From Rhizomicrobium palustre (lineage in GTDB: Bacteria > Pseudomonadota > Alphaproteobacteria > Micropepsales > Micropepsaceae): a stretch of 64,000 nt of DNA. The stretch is from positions 2,356,139 through 2,420,138 of the forward strand of contig NZ_JAASRM010000001.1 in NCBI RefSeq assembly GCF_011761565.1, in the 5' to 3' direction. Under the pieces are notes generated by a model. It searched no databases. It saw nothing but the letters and a program-made list of their open reading frames with translations, and was not told where the DNA came from. Each line of letters opens with the position of its first letter. Position 1 is the first letter of the stretch. Shown here one piece after another: positions 37,123 through 46,493 of the stretch. The position numbers and the translations under genes were made by a program.

Positions 37123-39927
37123 TCACTGGGCGGGGGCGAGAAACTCACGGATTTCGCGGATGGCTTCGGCCAAACCGCAGCGTTTTACCGGGGTTTCGGG
37201 GGGGAAAGCGCTCAAAAGCCGCGACGGGGTGGCCGATTCCAGGATGACGAAACAGCCCTTGTCCTCCGCCCCCCGGATCAGCCGCCCGAAAGCCTGTTTC
37301 AGCTTCAGCCTTGTCAGAAGGTCATCATAGGAGCGGCCGAAGCGGGCCCGGCGCGCCTTGTGCAGGATCGTGGGCTTGGGCCAGGGCACTTTGTCGAAGA
37401 CCACGAGGCGCAAGGAGCGCCCCGGCACGTCCACGCCATCGCGCAAGGCATCGGTGCCGAGAAGGCAGGAATTTTCCTCGCTGCGGAACAGGTCCACCAG
37501 CGCGCCGGTGTCGAGCTTGTCGATATGCTGGGCGTAAAGGGTGAGGCCCTTTTCGGCGAGGGGCGCAGCGATGCGCTGGGCAACACCCTTCAGCATACGC
37601 ACGGCGGTGAAGAGCCCCAGCGCGCCGCCGCCCGAGGCGAGAAACAGCTCGCGATAGGCCGCAGCGAGCTGTTCGGTATCGCGCCGCTCCACATCCTTGA
37701 TCACGAAGACGCGGCTGTTCTGGCCGTAATCGAAAGGCGAGCCGAAGCTTGCGCGCTTTGGTGGCTCGGGCAGATGCAGCGCGCCGGTGCGCACCTCCGC
37801 CGATTGCCAATCGTCTTCGCCAAGCCCCGCATCGCGCAAAGTGGCGGAGGTGATCAGCGCGCCATGCGCATTGCCCAGAACTTCGCTCGCGAGCGGAATG
37901 GTGGGATCGACCCAGCGCCGTTCGAGGCCCACATCCTGGCCCCGCCCATCATCGCGCGCGATCTCGAACCAATCGACGAATTCGTCATTCACTTCGCCGG
38001 TTTCAAGCGCTTCCAGCATGGATATCCAGGCGGGCAGGACGATATGGCCGCGCCATTCAAGCCCCCGCCGCGCTGCCTCCAAGCGCCCGCGCTGATAGGG
38101 ATCAAGATCCTTGGCTTCGTCATTGAGCTTTTTGCGCAAGGCGCCCGCAAGTTTCAGCAAGGGTGTCGCAAGACGGCGGAGCCCGATGGCCAGCTCGCGC
38201 GCGGCATCGCTGACTTCATCCGTGAGCGGATAAATATCAGTTTCCTGGGTATAGAAGGCGTCCTTGTCCTCGCTGCGGGCGCGGACATGCTGGTAGATGT
38301 TGGCCAGGAAGACTTCGCCAGGGCCATGGGGGGCGCCCAGCCGCGCCGCCCAGCCCTCTGCGGCCAAGACGCTCGCGGCGGAAACCGCTTCGTTCAGGGC
38401 TTTTTCGGCGTCCTCATTGCCTTGCACAAGCTCGCTCAAACGATCTTCCAGCCCGCGCGAGCGTGAGCGCATGCGCCCCTCGGGGCCTCTGATCCAACGG
38501 CGCAAATCCGCCATCTCGGTGCCGGACACGGCAGCGGCGAAACCGCTATCGGCGGCATCGAAAAGATGATGGCCCTCGTCGAAAACATAGCGCACGCGGC
38601 GCTCGTTCTCAGCGTCGTTCTGCGCCGGAGCGGGCAGGGGGACATCGCCGGGGACATCATTTGTCTGATCCGGGCCTTGCCAATCCTGCGCGGCATTGGC
38701 GATGACGAGCGCGTGGTTGGCTACCACGATCTCCGCTTTCCGCGCGCGGCGCACAATCTTCTCGATGAAACAGACGCGATAATGCGGGCAGGCGCCGTAA
38801 ATGCATTCGCCGCGCCGGTCGGTGATTTCGCGAAGACTCATTTGGCTTGCAAGAAACGCCGGAAAACCCGAGCCGGAAATATCGCCATCAGGCGTCGCCG
38901 AAACCCAGCGCGCCACAAGCGCGAGGGCGACCGTGCGCTGGCTGGGGGTGAAGGCAGCGCGTTTCATCGCCTCTTCGAAATTGAGCAGGCAGAGATAGTT
39001 TTCCCGTCCCTTGCGCACGACCGCTTTTTCATCGCGTTCGGAAGGATCAGGAAAGAGCCGCGAGATTTCCGATACGATCTGGCGCTGCAGATTGCGGGTA
39101 TAGGTCGAGATCCAAAGCCCCGGCCCGTTCTTCTCTGCCCAGATGCTGGCGGGCGCGAGATAGCCGAGCGTTTTGCCGATGCCGGTGCCCGCTTCCACCA
39201 ATGCGATTTTCGGCGCGCCGGAACGTTCGCGCGGGGCAAAGGCGTAGCTCGCCGCATCGACATAGGCGCGCTGTTCTTGGCGTTCCTCACCGGTGAGGCC
39301 GACAAGCTGAGAGAGCCTTGCGCGGGCTTCCTGCGGGGTGACGGGCTGGGAGGAGGGTTTTGCGGGTGCGGGCTCGTCTTCCCATTCGGACAGCGTGCGC
39401 CAGACTTCGAAGCCCGCGAGCGGGGCTTTTTGCAGATCGGAGGTCCCGATGATGTCGAGGACGATGGGCGCCCAGCGCCAGCCCGCTTTCATCAGGGTGA
39501 GCGTCATGGGGCGCAGCGCCGATTTCACGCTTTCGGGGAGAAAGGAGATTTCTCCCAATAATTGTTGTGCCGCCGCGTGCATGGTCTTGGCGATGCCGCC
39601 TGGGCCTTCCGGCACCTCGATCCGCAGGGCGCGCGCAACGCCCAGCGCGCTCGGCACGCAGGGTTGGCAGGGGCGCACGAAGACGAAGAGTTCGAGCAGG
39701 TCATAGACCTGGCGCATCGCGTCCAGCCCCAGCCGTCCGGCGACAAAGGCGGCATGGGCGACGAGAACCTCACCGCTCTGGAAAAGCTCGCCCGCCTCGC
39801 GCTTGGTCACCAGCCGCAGATCGCCGTCATAAACCGCAGCGCCCGTTGCCGTAGGCACAAGTGCGCGGACGCGGTTTAAGCCGCTGACAGCGATAGGATT
39901 ATCGGGAGGGTCATCGATTCTGGGCAC
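37123..39927 (-). CDS. DinG/Rad3-like ATP-dependent DNA helicase
   Basis: Superfamily 2 helicase of 934 residues. Walker A is VEAGTGIGKT, the DEAH-type box is FDEGHH, and motif VI is QAFGRLIRG. Cysteines in ENYLCLL and GECIYGACPHYRVC fit the iron-sulphur cluster of DinG/XPD helicases. The first about 190 residues precede the helicase core and look like a worn exonuclease-type domain (VAHAAFVAGRLG, then CQPCVPSALGVARAL), but catalytic acids are not obvious. The start is GTG 39927. A 132-residue unknown gene precedes it by 24 nt and dcd follows, suggesting an operon for DNA upkeep. Confidence 0.87.
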   Translation of the reverse strand: MPRIDDPPDNPIAVSGLNRVRALVPTATGAAVYDGDLRLVTKREAGELFQSGEVLVAHAAFVAGRLGLDAMRQVYDLLELFVFVRPCQPCVPSALGVARALRIEVPEGPGGIAKTMHAAAQQLLGEISFLPESVKSALRPMTLTLMKAGWRWAPIVLDIIGTSDLQKAPLAGFEVWRTLSEWEDEPAPAKPSSQPVTPQEARARLSQLVGLTGEERQEQRAYVDAASYAFAPRERSGAPKIALVEAGTGIGKTLGYLAPASIWAEKNGPGLWISTYTRNLQRQIVSEISRLFPDPSERDEKAVVRKGRENYLCLLNFEEAMKRAAFTPSQRTVALALVARWVSATPDGDISGSGFPAFLASQMSLREITDRRGECIYGACPHYRVCFIEKIVRRARKAEIVVANHALVIANAAQDWQGPDQTNDVPGDVPLPAPAQNDAENERRVRYVFDEGHHLFDAADSGFAAAVSGTEMADLRRWIRGPEGRMRSRSRGLEDRLSELVQGNEDAEKALNEAVSAASVLAAEGWAARLGAPHGPGEVFLANIYQHVRARSEDKDAFYTQETDIYPLTDEVSDAARELAIGLRRLATPLLKLAGALRKKLNDEAKDLDPYQRGRLEAARRGLEWRGHIVLPAWISMLEALETGEVNDEFVDWFEIARDDGRGQDVGLERRWVDPTIPLASEVLGNAHGALITSATLRDAGLGEDDWQSAEVRTGALHLPEPPKRASFGSPFDYGQNSRVFVIKDVERRDTEQLAAAYRELFLASGGGALGLFTAVRMLKGVAQRIAAPLAEKGLTLYAQHIDKLDTGALVDLFRSEENSCLLGTDALRDGVDVPGRSLRLVVFDKVPWPKPTILHKARRARFGRSYDDLLTRLKLKQAFGRLIRGAEDKGCFVILESATPSRLLSAFPPETPVKRCGLAEAIREIREFLAPAQ

Positions 39928-39951
39928 ACCGGAGTATGGACCAGAAGCGGG

Positions 39952-40350
39952 CTAGGATTCCACCAGACCCGGATAGCGGCTTTGCAGCATCAGGGTGGTT
40001 TTTTCGAATTCGAACACCACCATCTGTGCGGCATTGCGCCGGGCATGGGCCGTGTTGCCTTCGTAAACCGAGGCCGCGAAAGCCTTGGCCGCCGCATCGA
40101 TCTCGGAAAACGCGAAAGGCGCGCCCGCAGCGCCCAATTCCAGCGCTAGCCGCACCGCCTCTTGCCAATGGGCGCAGAGAACGGCTTCGGAGAGGTGTTC
40201 TGAAATGGTTTCGCCCGCGCGGATGTAGTGGCGCAACATCGCCCAGAGCGTGTCGCCAAAGGCTTCCTCCAGCCGCGCGAAGGCGCGGTTTTCGGCCTCA
40301 GAAATGGCCAAATCGGAGGGGATTTTCTTTGGTGCGGACGTTGACGTCAT
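39952..40350 (-). CDS. conserved-looking protein of unknown function
   Basis: A 132-residue soluble, Ala-rich, largely helical protein without signal peptide or membrane segment. Visible features are the LEEAFGDTLWAMLRHYIRAGE segment split by charged helices and a C-terminal helix with VVFEFEKTTLMLQSRYPG. It lies 24 nt upstream of the helicase on the same strand and 57 nt from the divergent lysS, so it is probably co-transcribed with the helicase. No family recognised. Confidence 0.55.
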   Translation of the reverse strand: MTSTSAPKKIPSDLAISEAENRAFARLEEAFGDTLWAMLRHYIRAGETISEHLSEAVLCAHWQEAVRLALELGAAGAPFAFSEIDAAAKAFAASVYEGNTAHARRNAAQMVVFEFEKTTLMLQSRYPGLVES

Positions 40351-40407
40351 GGCCCCCCAAGCCTAGCTTCGCCGCCTTTCCAAACCGTTTAAGGCTTCTA
40401 AAAGACC

Positions 40408-41985
40408 ATGAGTTCGCCCCTGTCCGATGACGCGCTGAAAGCCCATGCTTGGCCCTTTGAAGAGGCAAGGAAACTTCTGGCGCGCGCCACCAAAGGCGAA
40501 GAGGTCATTTTCGAGACCGGGTACGGCCCCTCGGGCCTGCCGCATATCGGCACGTTCGGCGAAGTGGCCCGCACCACCTGGGTGCGCCGCGCTTTCCAGC
40601 TTATGAGCGATAAGCCGACCAAGCTGGTGGCCTTCTCGGACGACATGGATGGCCTGCGCAAAGTGCCGGACAATGTGCCGAACCAGGAAATGCTGAAAGA
40701 GCATCTCGGCAAGTCCTTGACCGCGATCCCCGATCCCTTCGGCACACATTCGAGCTTCGGTGCGCATAACAACGCGCGACTGCAGGCGTTCCTGGATCGC
40801 TTCGGTTTCGAATACGAATTCCTCTCGGCGACCGATTGCTACAAGTCCGGCCGTTTCGATGAAGCGCTGCTGACGGTCCTGAAGAATTACGAAAAGGTGC
40901 GCGACATCGTGCTGCCGACGCTGGGTGCGGAACGCAAGGCCACCTATTCGCCCTTCCTGCCGGTCTCGCCCAAGACGGGCGTGGTGCTGCAGGTTCCGAT
41001 CCTGGAATGGAATGTGGAGAAGGGCACCATCGTCTATGTCGATGATGAGGGCGATCGCTTCGAGACGCCCGTCACTGGCGGCCATGTGAAGCTGCAGTGG
41101 AAGGCCGATTGGGCGATGCGCTGGCTGGCGCTGGGCGTCGATTACGAAATGGCGGGCAAGGATTTGATCTCCTCGGTCGAGCTCTCCTCCAAGATCGTGC
41201 GCGCCCTGGGTGGCAAGCCGCCGGAGGGCTTTAACTACGAACTCTTCCTCGATGATTCCGGCCAGAAGATTTCCAAGTCGAAGGGCAATGGCCTTTCGGT
41301 GGAAGACTGGCTGACCTATGGCACGGAAGAGAGCCTTGCGCTTTTCATGTTCCAGAAGCCGCGCGTCGCCAAGAAGCTGTACTTCGACGTTATTCCGCGC
41401 TGCGTGGATGATTACGTCACCTTCCTGGAAAACTATCGCACCAAGGAAACCGAAGCGGCGCAGCATCTCGAAAATCCGGTATTCCACATCCATGGCGGAA
41501 ACCCGCCGGCGGAATCCTATCCGGTGTCGTTTGCACTGCTGCTCAATCTCGTCAGTGCTTCGAATGCGCATAATCGCGAGGTTTTGTGGGGTTTTATCCG
41601 CGCTTATGCCAAGGATGCCTCGCCGGAAAAGAACCCGGGTCTCGACAAGCTCGTTGGCTATGCGGTGCGCTATTACGAAGACTTCGTGAAGCCGACCAAG
41701 AAGTATCGCGCCCCCACCGACATGGAACGCGCTGCCCTGAGCGAGCTTGCGACCACGTTGAAAGCTTTCGGCGGCGAGAACGATGCGGAGAAGGTGCAGT
41801 TCGAGATTTTCGAAATCGGCAAGCGCCACAAATTCGAGCCCTTACGCGATTGGTTCAAGGCGATCTACGAGGTCTGCCTCGGCCAGTCTCAGGGGCCGCG
41901 CTTCGGCTCCTTCGCGGCGCTCTATGGCTGCGAGGAAACCGCCAAGCTGATCGAAAAGGCCCTGGCGGGAGAGTTTGTTTCCTAA
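40408..41985 (+). CDS. lysS: class I lysyl-tRNA synthetase
   Basis: Charges tRNA-Lys with lysine. This is the archaeal-type class I enzyme found in many alphaproteobacteria, not the common bacterial class II form. The 525-residue protein has the HIGH-type motif [13 protein letters not shown] (40-52), the KISKSKGN (KMSKS) loop near 290-297 and the C-terminal helical anticodon domain. A perfect palindromic repeat follows the stop and may end transcription. Confidence 0.94.
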   Translation: MSSPLSDDALKAHAWPFEEARKLLARATKGEEVIFETGYGPSGLPHIGTFGEVARTTWVRRAFQLMSDKPTKLVAFSDDMDGLRKVPDNVPNQEMLKEHLGKSLTAIPDPFGTHSSFGAHNNARLQAFLDRFGFEYEFLSATDCYKSGRFDEALLTVLKNYEKVRDIVLPTLGAERKATYSPFLPVSPKTGVVLQVPILEWNVEKGTIVYVDDEGDRFETPVTGGHVKLQWKADWAMRWLALGVDYEMAGKDLISSVELSSKIVRALGGKPPEGFNYELFLDDSGQKISKSKGNGLSVEDWLTYGTEESLALFMFQKPRVAKKLYFDVIPRCVDDYVTFLENYRTKETEAAQHLENPVFHIHGGNPPAESYPVSFALLLNLVSASNAHNREVLWGFIRAYAKDASPEKNPGLDKLVGYAVRYYEDFVKPTKKYRAPTDMERAALSELATTLKAFGGENDAEKVQFEIFEIGKRHKFEPLRDWFKAIYEVCLGQSQGPRFGSFAALYGCEETAKLIEKALAGEFVS

Positions 41986-41986
41986 T

Positions 41987-42084
41987 CGTCATGGCCGGGC
42001 TTGACCCGGCCATCCATTCTTTGCTTCGCAGTTTTTCCGGGTTGCGTGACCGTCTGGATGGCCGGGTCAAGCCCGGCCATGACG
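41987..42084. repeat. palindromic element, family B, copy 1
   Basis: Perfect 30-nt terminal inverted repeats starting CGTCATGGCCGGGCTTGACC and ending with its complement, around a 38-nt centre. Each arm is itself a hairpin (TGGCCGGG / CCCGGCCA). It lies between the convergent lysS and ICMT-like genes. Confidence 0.85.
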
Positions 42085-42091
42085 GAGTGGT

Positions 42092-42691
42092 TCACCACAG
42101 CGGCGGCAGCACGGCCCAGGTGCGTTTGGCGTGGGCCTCGAAGGCCTCGCCGAAATGCTCGCGCAGGGCTTTCTCTTCCACCAAAATGCGCACGCTGTAG
42201 GAGATGAAAATCCCCGCGAAGGCAGCCGCCAGCGAAATCCAATTGCCAAGCCCCAGCCCCACGCCGAAGACGGTGATCAGCCCGCCGGTGTAAGAGGGGT
42301 GGCGCAGCACGCGATACGGCCCGCTGGTCACCAGCTTATGGTCATCGAGGATACGCACCGAGGTGCGGAAGTGCCGCCCCAGGGTGAGCACCGCCCAGCT
42401 TCTGAGGAAGATGCCGGCCCAGATCAGCGTGATCGCAGTCCAGACCCGCGGCAGCATGGGCAGGGCCATCTTCGCTTGAGGCCAAAGATGCGGCGCCCAG
42501 AAGGCGAGGGTGATGCCCGCGGTAATCAGGACGCAAATCAGGATGAAGGTGCCCCGGTCCTTCTTCTGGCCGCTGCCTTTGCGGACATCGCGGCTGAAAA
42601 TCCAGATTTCCATCAGGATCCAGGCCCAATAGCTGGTGAAATAGGCGTTGCGGATCACGTCGGGGTTGCTGAACGCATCGGCGAAAGACAT
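42092..42691 (-). CDS. isoprenylcysteine carboxyl methyltransferase-like membrane protein
   Basis: A 199-residue integral membrane protein of the ICMT/PEMT superfamily with about five membrane helices. The C-terminal SAM-binding signature is visible: TSGPYRVLRHPSYTGGL and later LVEEKALREHFGEAFEAH. Bacterial members methylate lipids or small molecules rather than prenylated proteins; substrate unknown. It is divergent from a Tat-exported phosphoesterase gene. Confidence 0.85.
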   Translation of the reverse strand: MSFADAFSNPDVIRNAYFTSYWAWILMEIWIFSRDVRKGSGQKKDRGTFILICVLITAGITLAFWAPHLWPQAKMALPMLPRVWTAITLIWAGIFLRSWAVLTLGRHFRTSVRILDDHKLVTSGPYRVLRHPSYTGGLITVFGVGLGLGNWISLAAAFAGIFISYSVRILVEEKALREHFGEAFEAHAKRTWAVLPPLW

Positions 42692-42842
42692 GGGCCTCTC
42701 CTCAAATCTTGCCTCACCTTAGATTACTCTGTTAAATAGAGTCAACTGTCGTATGGAGTACGGCGTCTGGTTCTTGGGAGGCGGGTACAACTGTCAGATT
42801 TCCGGCCTAGAGCGGAGCCGGAATTTTCGAGTGAGTCGCCCC

Positions 42843-43916
42843 ATGGAACGCCGCACATTTCTCACCGCCCTTTCTTCAGGCGCCGCCCTTGCCGCTGTCG
42901 CGGAAGCGCATCGCGCGGGCCAAACCGCCAAGGATAAGGCCGCTTCCGGGGAGGCCGGGCGTCGCCTGCGTTTCAGCCGCGAGGGGAAGTTCAAGATCCT
43001 CGCCGTCACCGATCTGCATTTCGGCCCTGAGCAGGATCCTTATGCGGTCTCGCTGATCTCCGAGATGATTGCGGCGGAGAAGCCCGATCTGGTGCTCTGC
43101 AATGGCGACAACATCATGGGCGGGGATTCCCGCACCATCGCTGAGGTCAAGGATGCGGTGGACCAAGTTGCGCGCGCGATGGAAAAGGCGGGCGTGCCGT
43201 GGGCGGTGGTGCTCGGCAATCACGACCGCGAGCATAACGCGCATACTGGTCTCGCCGATGATGCCTTCTTCGCGCTGTTCGAAGCCTATCCACATAACCT
43301 GAACGCGGGCTGGAACCGCGCCATCACCGGCACCGGCAATCATCACATGCTGGTCTGGGACGCCGAGGGCAACAAACCGCTCGCCAATATCTGGCAGCTT
43401 GATTCCGGCAAGGGCTCAAAGGATGAAACCCTCAGCTATGAATGGGTGCACCAGGATCAGATCGCCTGGTATCACACCACGCAAGCCGAGCTTGAAAAGC
43501 GTTACGGTTATCTTCCGGCGCTGATGTTCTTCCATATTCCGGTGCGTGAATTCATCGATCTGGCCGCGAGCAAAAAGATCGAAGGTGCGCGCGGCGAGGA
43601 TGAAGCGCCGTCGGGCATTAATAGCGGGCTCTTCGCCGCCGTGTTGGAACGCAAGGATGTGATGGGCATGTTCTGCGGCCATGACCACGAGAACAATTAC
43701 ATCGGCGAATATCGCGGTGTGACGCTCGGCTTCATCGGCGTCACCGGTGTGCTCAACGCCTATCCCCATATCGCCGAAACCGATGCGCGCAATGCAAGGC
43801 TGCGCGGCGGGCGCGTGTTCGAGCTTTACGCCGACAAGCCCGGCCAGTTCAAAAGCTGGGTCCGCCTACGCGACGGCTCCATCAACTGGGAGCACTGGAA
43901 CACGAAGCGGGCGTGA
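42843..43916 (+). CDS. Tat-exported metallophosphoesterase
   Basis: Calcineurin-like phosphoesterase of 357 residues. The N-terminus MERRTFLTALSSGAALAAVA is a twin-arginine signal. Metal-binding motifs are present in order: VTDLHFG (Asp57, His59), CNGDN (Asp89), VLGNHDRE (Asn126, His127) and CGHDHENN. It resembles purple-acid or DevT/Ser-Thr phosphatase-like periplasmic enzymes; substrate not determinable. ATG 42843 is chosen because it starts the Tat signal; the frame opens 90 nt earlier. Confidence 0.88.
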   Translation: MERRTFLTALSSGAALAAVAEAHRAGQTAKDKAASGEAGRRLRFSREGKFKILAVTDLHFGPEQDPYAVSLISEMIAAEKPDLVLCNGDNIMGGDSRTIAEVKDAVDQVARAMEKAGVPWAVVLGNHDREHNAHTGLADDAFFALFEAYPHNLNAGWNRAITGTGNHHMLVWDAEGNKPLANIWQLDSGKGSKDETLSYEWVHQDQIAWYHTTQAELEKRYGYLPALMFFHIPVREFIDLAASKKIEGARGEDEAPSGINSGLFAAVLERKDVMGMFCGHDHENNYIGEYRGVTLGFIGVTGVLNAYPHIAETDARNARLRGGRVFELYADKPGQFKSWVRLRDGSINWEHWNTKRA

Positions 43917-43921
43917 AGTCT

Positions 43922-43949
43922 TTCCCTCTCCCGCAATGGGGAGAGGGAA
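43922..43949. terminator. hairpin between convergent phosphoesterase and repressor genes
   Basis: TTCCCTCTCCC pairs perfectly with GGGAGAGGGAA (11 bp) around a 6-nt loop. T-runs are weak, so it may act as an mRNA-end stabiliser or a poor bidirectional terminator. Confidence 0.5.
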
Positions 43950-43957
43950 GTACTGTC

Positions 43958-44593
43958 CTACTGGCTCGCCCAGATGATGCGGTGCATGAAGGCGATTTCG
44001 CTCATCGCGAAAGAGCGGTCCTCATAGGCCGGGTTCAGCGATTTCAGCTCCACGCGCTGGGCGGTGAGGCGTGCGAGTTGTTTGGCCATCACTTCGCCTG
44101 CCAGGGTCTTCACCACCACGCGGTCGCCGCGGCGCGGCGGGGCGGCGGGGGAGACCACGATGCGGTCGCCATCGCGATAGACCGGCTCCATCGAGGCGCC
44201 GCTGATCTCCAGCGCATAGGCGCGCTCATCGCCAAGATCGGGGAAGGGGATCTCGTCCCAGCCCGCGCCGACCGGAAAGCCCGCATCGTCGAAAAATCCG
44301 TCGCTGCCCGCTTGCGCCATGCCCACCAGCGGCACCAGCCGCACCGGCGGCAAGCCGGGCGCGACTTCGGTCACCATCGCCACGAATTCCTCCAGCGAGG
44401 CGCCGGTGGCGGTGAGAATCTTGGAAATGCTCTCGGTGGAGGGCCAGCGCAGCTTGCCATTGGCGGTGCCGCGTTTGGATTTGTTGAAGGTGGTGGGATC
44501 GAGCCCGGCAAGCTTGGCAAGACCGGAGGCCGAAAGCCTGTTCTTGGCGGCCAGGGCGTCGATCGCGTTCCAAATTTGTTTATGCGTCAGCAT
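43958..44593 (-). CDS. S24-family (LexA/CI-like) transcriptional repressor
   Basis: A 211-residue regulator with an N-terminal helix-turn-helix (about 5-60; LSASGLAKLAGLDPTTFNKSKRG) and a C-terminal S24 peptidase domain. Catalytic Ser134 lies in ISGASMEPVYRDGD and Lys171 in GEVMAKQL; AQAG near 93-96 fits the self-cleavage Ala-Gly site. It therefore looks able to autocleave, perhaps after DNA damage. ATG 44593 is preferred; the open frame to 44683 adds residues without family features. It is not LexA by its N-terminal domain, and no prophage is next to it. Divergent from pyrD. Confidence 0.83.
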   Translation of the reverse strand: MLTHKQIWNAIDALAAKNRLSASGLAKLAGLDPTTFNKSKRGTANGKLRWPSTESISKILTATGASLEEFVAMVTEVAPGLPPVRLVPLVGMAQAGSDGFFDDAGFPVGAGWDEIPFPDLGDERAYALEISGASMEPVYRDGDRIVVSPAAPPRRGDRVVVKTLAGEVMAKQLARLTAQRVELKSLNPAYEDRSFAMSEIAFMHRIIWASQ

Positions 44594-44826
44594 GCTGTCG
44601 AATTCCTGAACCTTGCTGTGACCGCCATCCGGGACAAATTTCCTTGGATGGTTTGCAATTGGGCCAAATCGCACCTTGCACAAAGTGGCGGTTTGGGCGC
44701 TTTCCTGAAGAGAGTGATGCTGAGCAAGGGATTAAGAAGGTGATCCCTTTTGTCGGTTATTGTTCCTAATACAAAGCCGAAGATAGGAATTACCACTTTT
44801 TGGCGCTTTTCGTCCAGGGGAATCGC

Positions 44827-45867
44827 ATGATGGATTTAGCCGTCGCAGCCATCCGGCTTCTGCCACCAGAACCCGCACATAAGCTAACGGTGGAACTGGC
44901 GGCAAGGTTCGGGCCCTTCCTGCCCGGTCCGGGGCGCGATGACCCGCGCCTGGCAGTCAACGCCTTGGGCCTAAGCTTCCCCAATCCTTTCGGAATTGCC
45001 GCCGGCTTCGACAAGAACGCGCGCGCCTTCCGCTTTATGCTGAAAATGGGCATGGGCTTTGCCGAATGCGGCACGGTCACGCCGCGCCCCCAGCCGGGCA
45101 ATCCCAAGCCGCGCATGTACCGCTTGCCGCAAGACGGCGCCGTGATCAACCGCATGGGTTTTGACAATGACGGCATGGCCGTGGTGGCCGAGCGTCTCAA
45201 GCGCCGTGGAAAGGGTATTGTCGGCATCAATATCGGTGCCAATAAGGATAGCGCCGACCGCATCGCCGATTATCGCCTCGGCTTTCAGACCTTGAGCGCG
45301 CTCGCCGATTACGTGACGGTCAACATCTCTTCGCCCAATACGCCGGGCTTGCGCGGGCTTCAGAACCGCGAGGAGTTGCACCGTCTGCTTGGCGTGCTGG
45401 TCGAAGCGCGCGGGGCCGCGAAGATTCCGCTGCTCTTGAAAATCGCGCCCGATCTCGACGAGGCCGCGCTCGACGATATCGCCGCCGAGGTGCTGGCCGC
45501 AGGTCTCGACGGGATGATTGTCACCAACACGACCATTGCCCGGCCGGAGACGCTGAAAAGCCCGCATGCGGGCCAGACTGGCGGGCTCTCGGGCAAGCCG
45601 CTCTTTGTGCCCTCCACCTACATCCTGCGCGAGGTACGCAAGCGCGTGGGAAGCAAAATCGTGCTGATCGGTGTGGGCGGCGTCAGTTCGGGCGCAGAGG
45701 CTTATGCCAAGATCCGCGCCGGTGCGAGCTTGGTGCAACTTTATACCTCGCTCGTTTACCATGGCGCGGGCCTAATTCCGCGGCTTAAGCGCGAACTTCT
45801 GGCCTGTCTGGCGCGCGACGGTTTCGCCTCGGTTGCCGAGGCTGTGGGGGCTGATATCCCCGCCTGA
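44827..45867 (+). CDS. pyrD: dihydroorotate dehydrogenase, class 2
   Basis: Membrane-associated FMN enzyme that oxidises dihydroorotate to orotate using quinone. The 346-residue protein has the class 2 N-terminal helical extension (1-45) then NPFGIAAGFDKNA, the ECGTVTPRPQPGNPKPR segment, VNISSPNTPGLR with the catalytic serine, and the C-terminal IGVGGVSSG and QLYTSLVY FMN-binding parts. GGGGA precedes ATG 44827. Confidence 0.95.
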   Translation: MMDLAVAAIRLLPPEPAHKLTVELAARFGPFLPGPGRDDPRLAVNALGLSFPNPFGIAAGFDKNARAFRFMLKMGMGFAECGTVTPRPQPGNPKPRMYRLPQDGAVINRMGFDNDGMAVVAERLKRRGKGIVGINIGANKDSADRIADYRLGFQTLSALADYVTVNISSPNTPGLRGLQNREELHRLLGVLVEARGAAKIPLLLKIAPDLDEAALDDIAAEVLAAGLDGMIVTNTTIARPETLKSPHAGQTGGLSGKPLFVPSTYILREVRKRVGSKIVLIGVGGVSSGAEAYAKIRAGASLVQLYTSLVYHGAGLIPRLKRELLACLARDGFASVAEAVGADIPA

Positions 45868-46001
45868 CCGCCTCATCAGACGGCGTATTGCCTCTTGGCT
45901 AAGCAGGCGCCCCAACGCGGAAAAGCTTCTGAAAACGGGCTTTTTCGCGCGCCCTGTTTCGTGCAGGATGACGCCAGAAATACGTCGCGGGGGTAGGGGC
46001 G

Positions 46002-46388
46002 ATGAGTTGGGGTGAGGTATGGCGGCTGGCGGTGAAGACCTTTATCGCCGAGCCGGTTGAGATTCGCATCGCGATCGGATTGGCGCTGGCCTTCCTTGCA
46101 CTGATGATTTTGGTGGGGCTGCGCTATGCCTTCCGTCCGGCGGGTCCCAAGCCTGAGCCGCGTTTGGCGGAGCCGGTGTTAAGGCCAGTCCTGATGGCTG
46201 CCGCACCGCAAGCAGCACCCATGGCCGTGTTGGAGGCCAAAGCCGCGCCGCAGAAGGCGCCGCTCTTCCGGACGCGAAAGCCTTTGCCGCGTGTGGCGCG
46301 CAAAACCATCAAGCAGACCGCGAAGCCTTTTTCGCCGCCGCGTCCGGTGATCCGCCGCGCCCGCAAAGATAGCGCCCCGCGGGTGTAA
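46002..46388 (+). CDS. small single-pass membrane protein, Ala/Pro/Lys/Arg-rich tail
   Basis: A 128-residue protein with one membrane helix (about 22-44; IRIAIGLALAFLALMILVGL) and a long low-complexity, strongly basic tail rich in Ala, Pro, Lys and Arg. GGGGTAGGGG precedes the ATG. The tail probably faces the cytoplasm and could touch nucleic acid or acidic partners. No family recognised. It follows pyrD and precedes doxX, each with its own gap. Confidence 0.5.
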   Translation: MSWGEVWRLAVKTFIAEPVEIRIAIGLALAFLALMILVGLRYAFRPAGPKPEPRLAEPVLRPVLMAAAPQAAPMAVLEAKAAPQKAPLFRTRKPLPRVARKTIKQTAKPFSPPRPVIRRARKDSAPRV

Positions 46389-46452
46389 ACCATTTTTCCA
46401 ATATCCACCTGACACACGCGCAATCGCCGTCATCAGACTGCGAGCGATTTGC

Positions 46453-46458
46453 TATAAT
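46453..46458 (+). promoter_or_regulatory. candidate -10 box upstream of doxX
   Basis: A perfect TATAAT in GCTATAATGG lies 36 nt before the DoxX gene. No convincing -35 hexamer is visible at 17 nt (TCATCA there), so the assignment is tentative. Confidence 0.35.
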
Positions 46459-46493
46459 GGTTTAGTTAGTAAGCATGTTGGGGGCACAGGTCG

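Noticed and set aside
41987..42084. CRISPR-like repeat
   Set aside because: The repeats are inverted, not direct, with only two arms and no regular spacers or cas genes.
41586..42200. Frame running from lysS into the palindromic repeat
   Set aside because: Out-of-frame with lysS and ends in repeat sequence; not a gene.
43958..44593. Calling the S24 repressor LexA
   Set aside because: The N-terminal DNA-binding domain does not resemble the LexA winged helix; only the C-terminal peptidase domain is shared.
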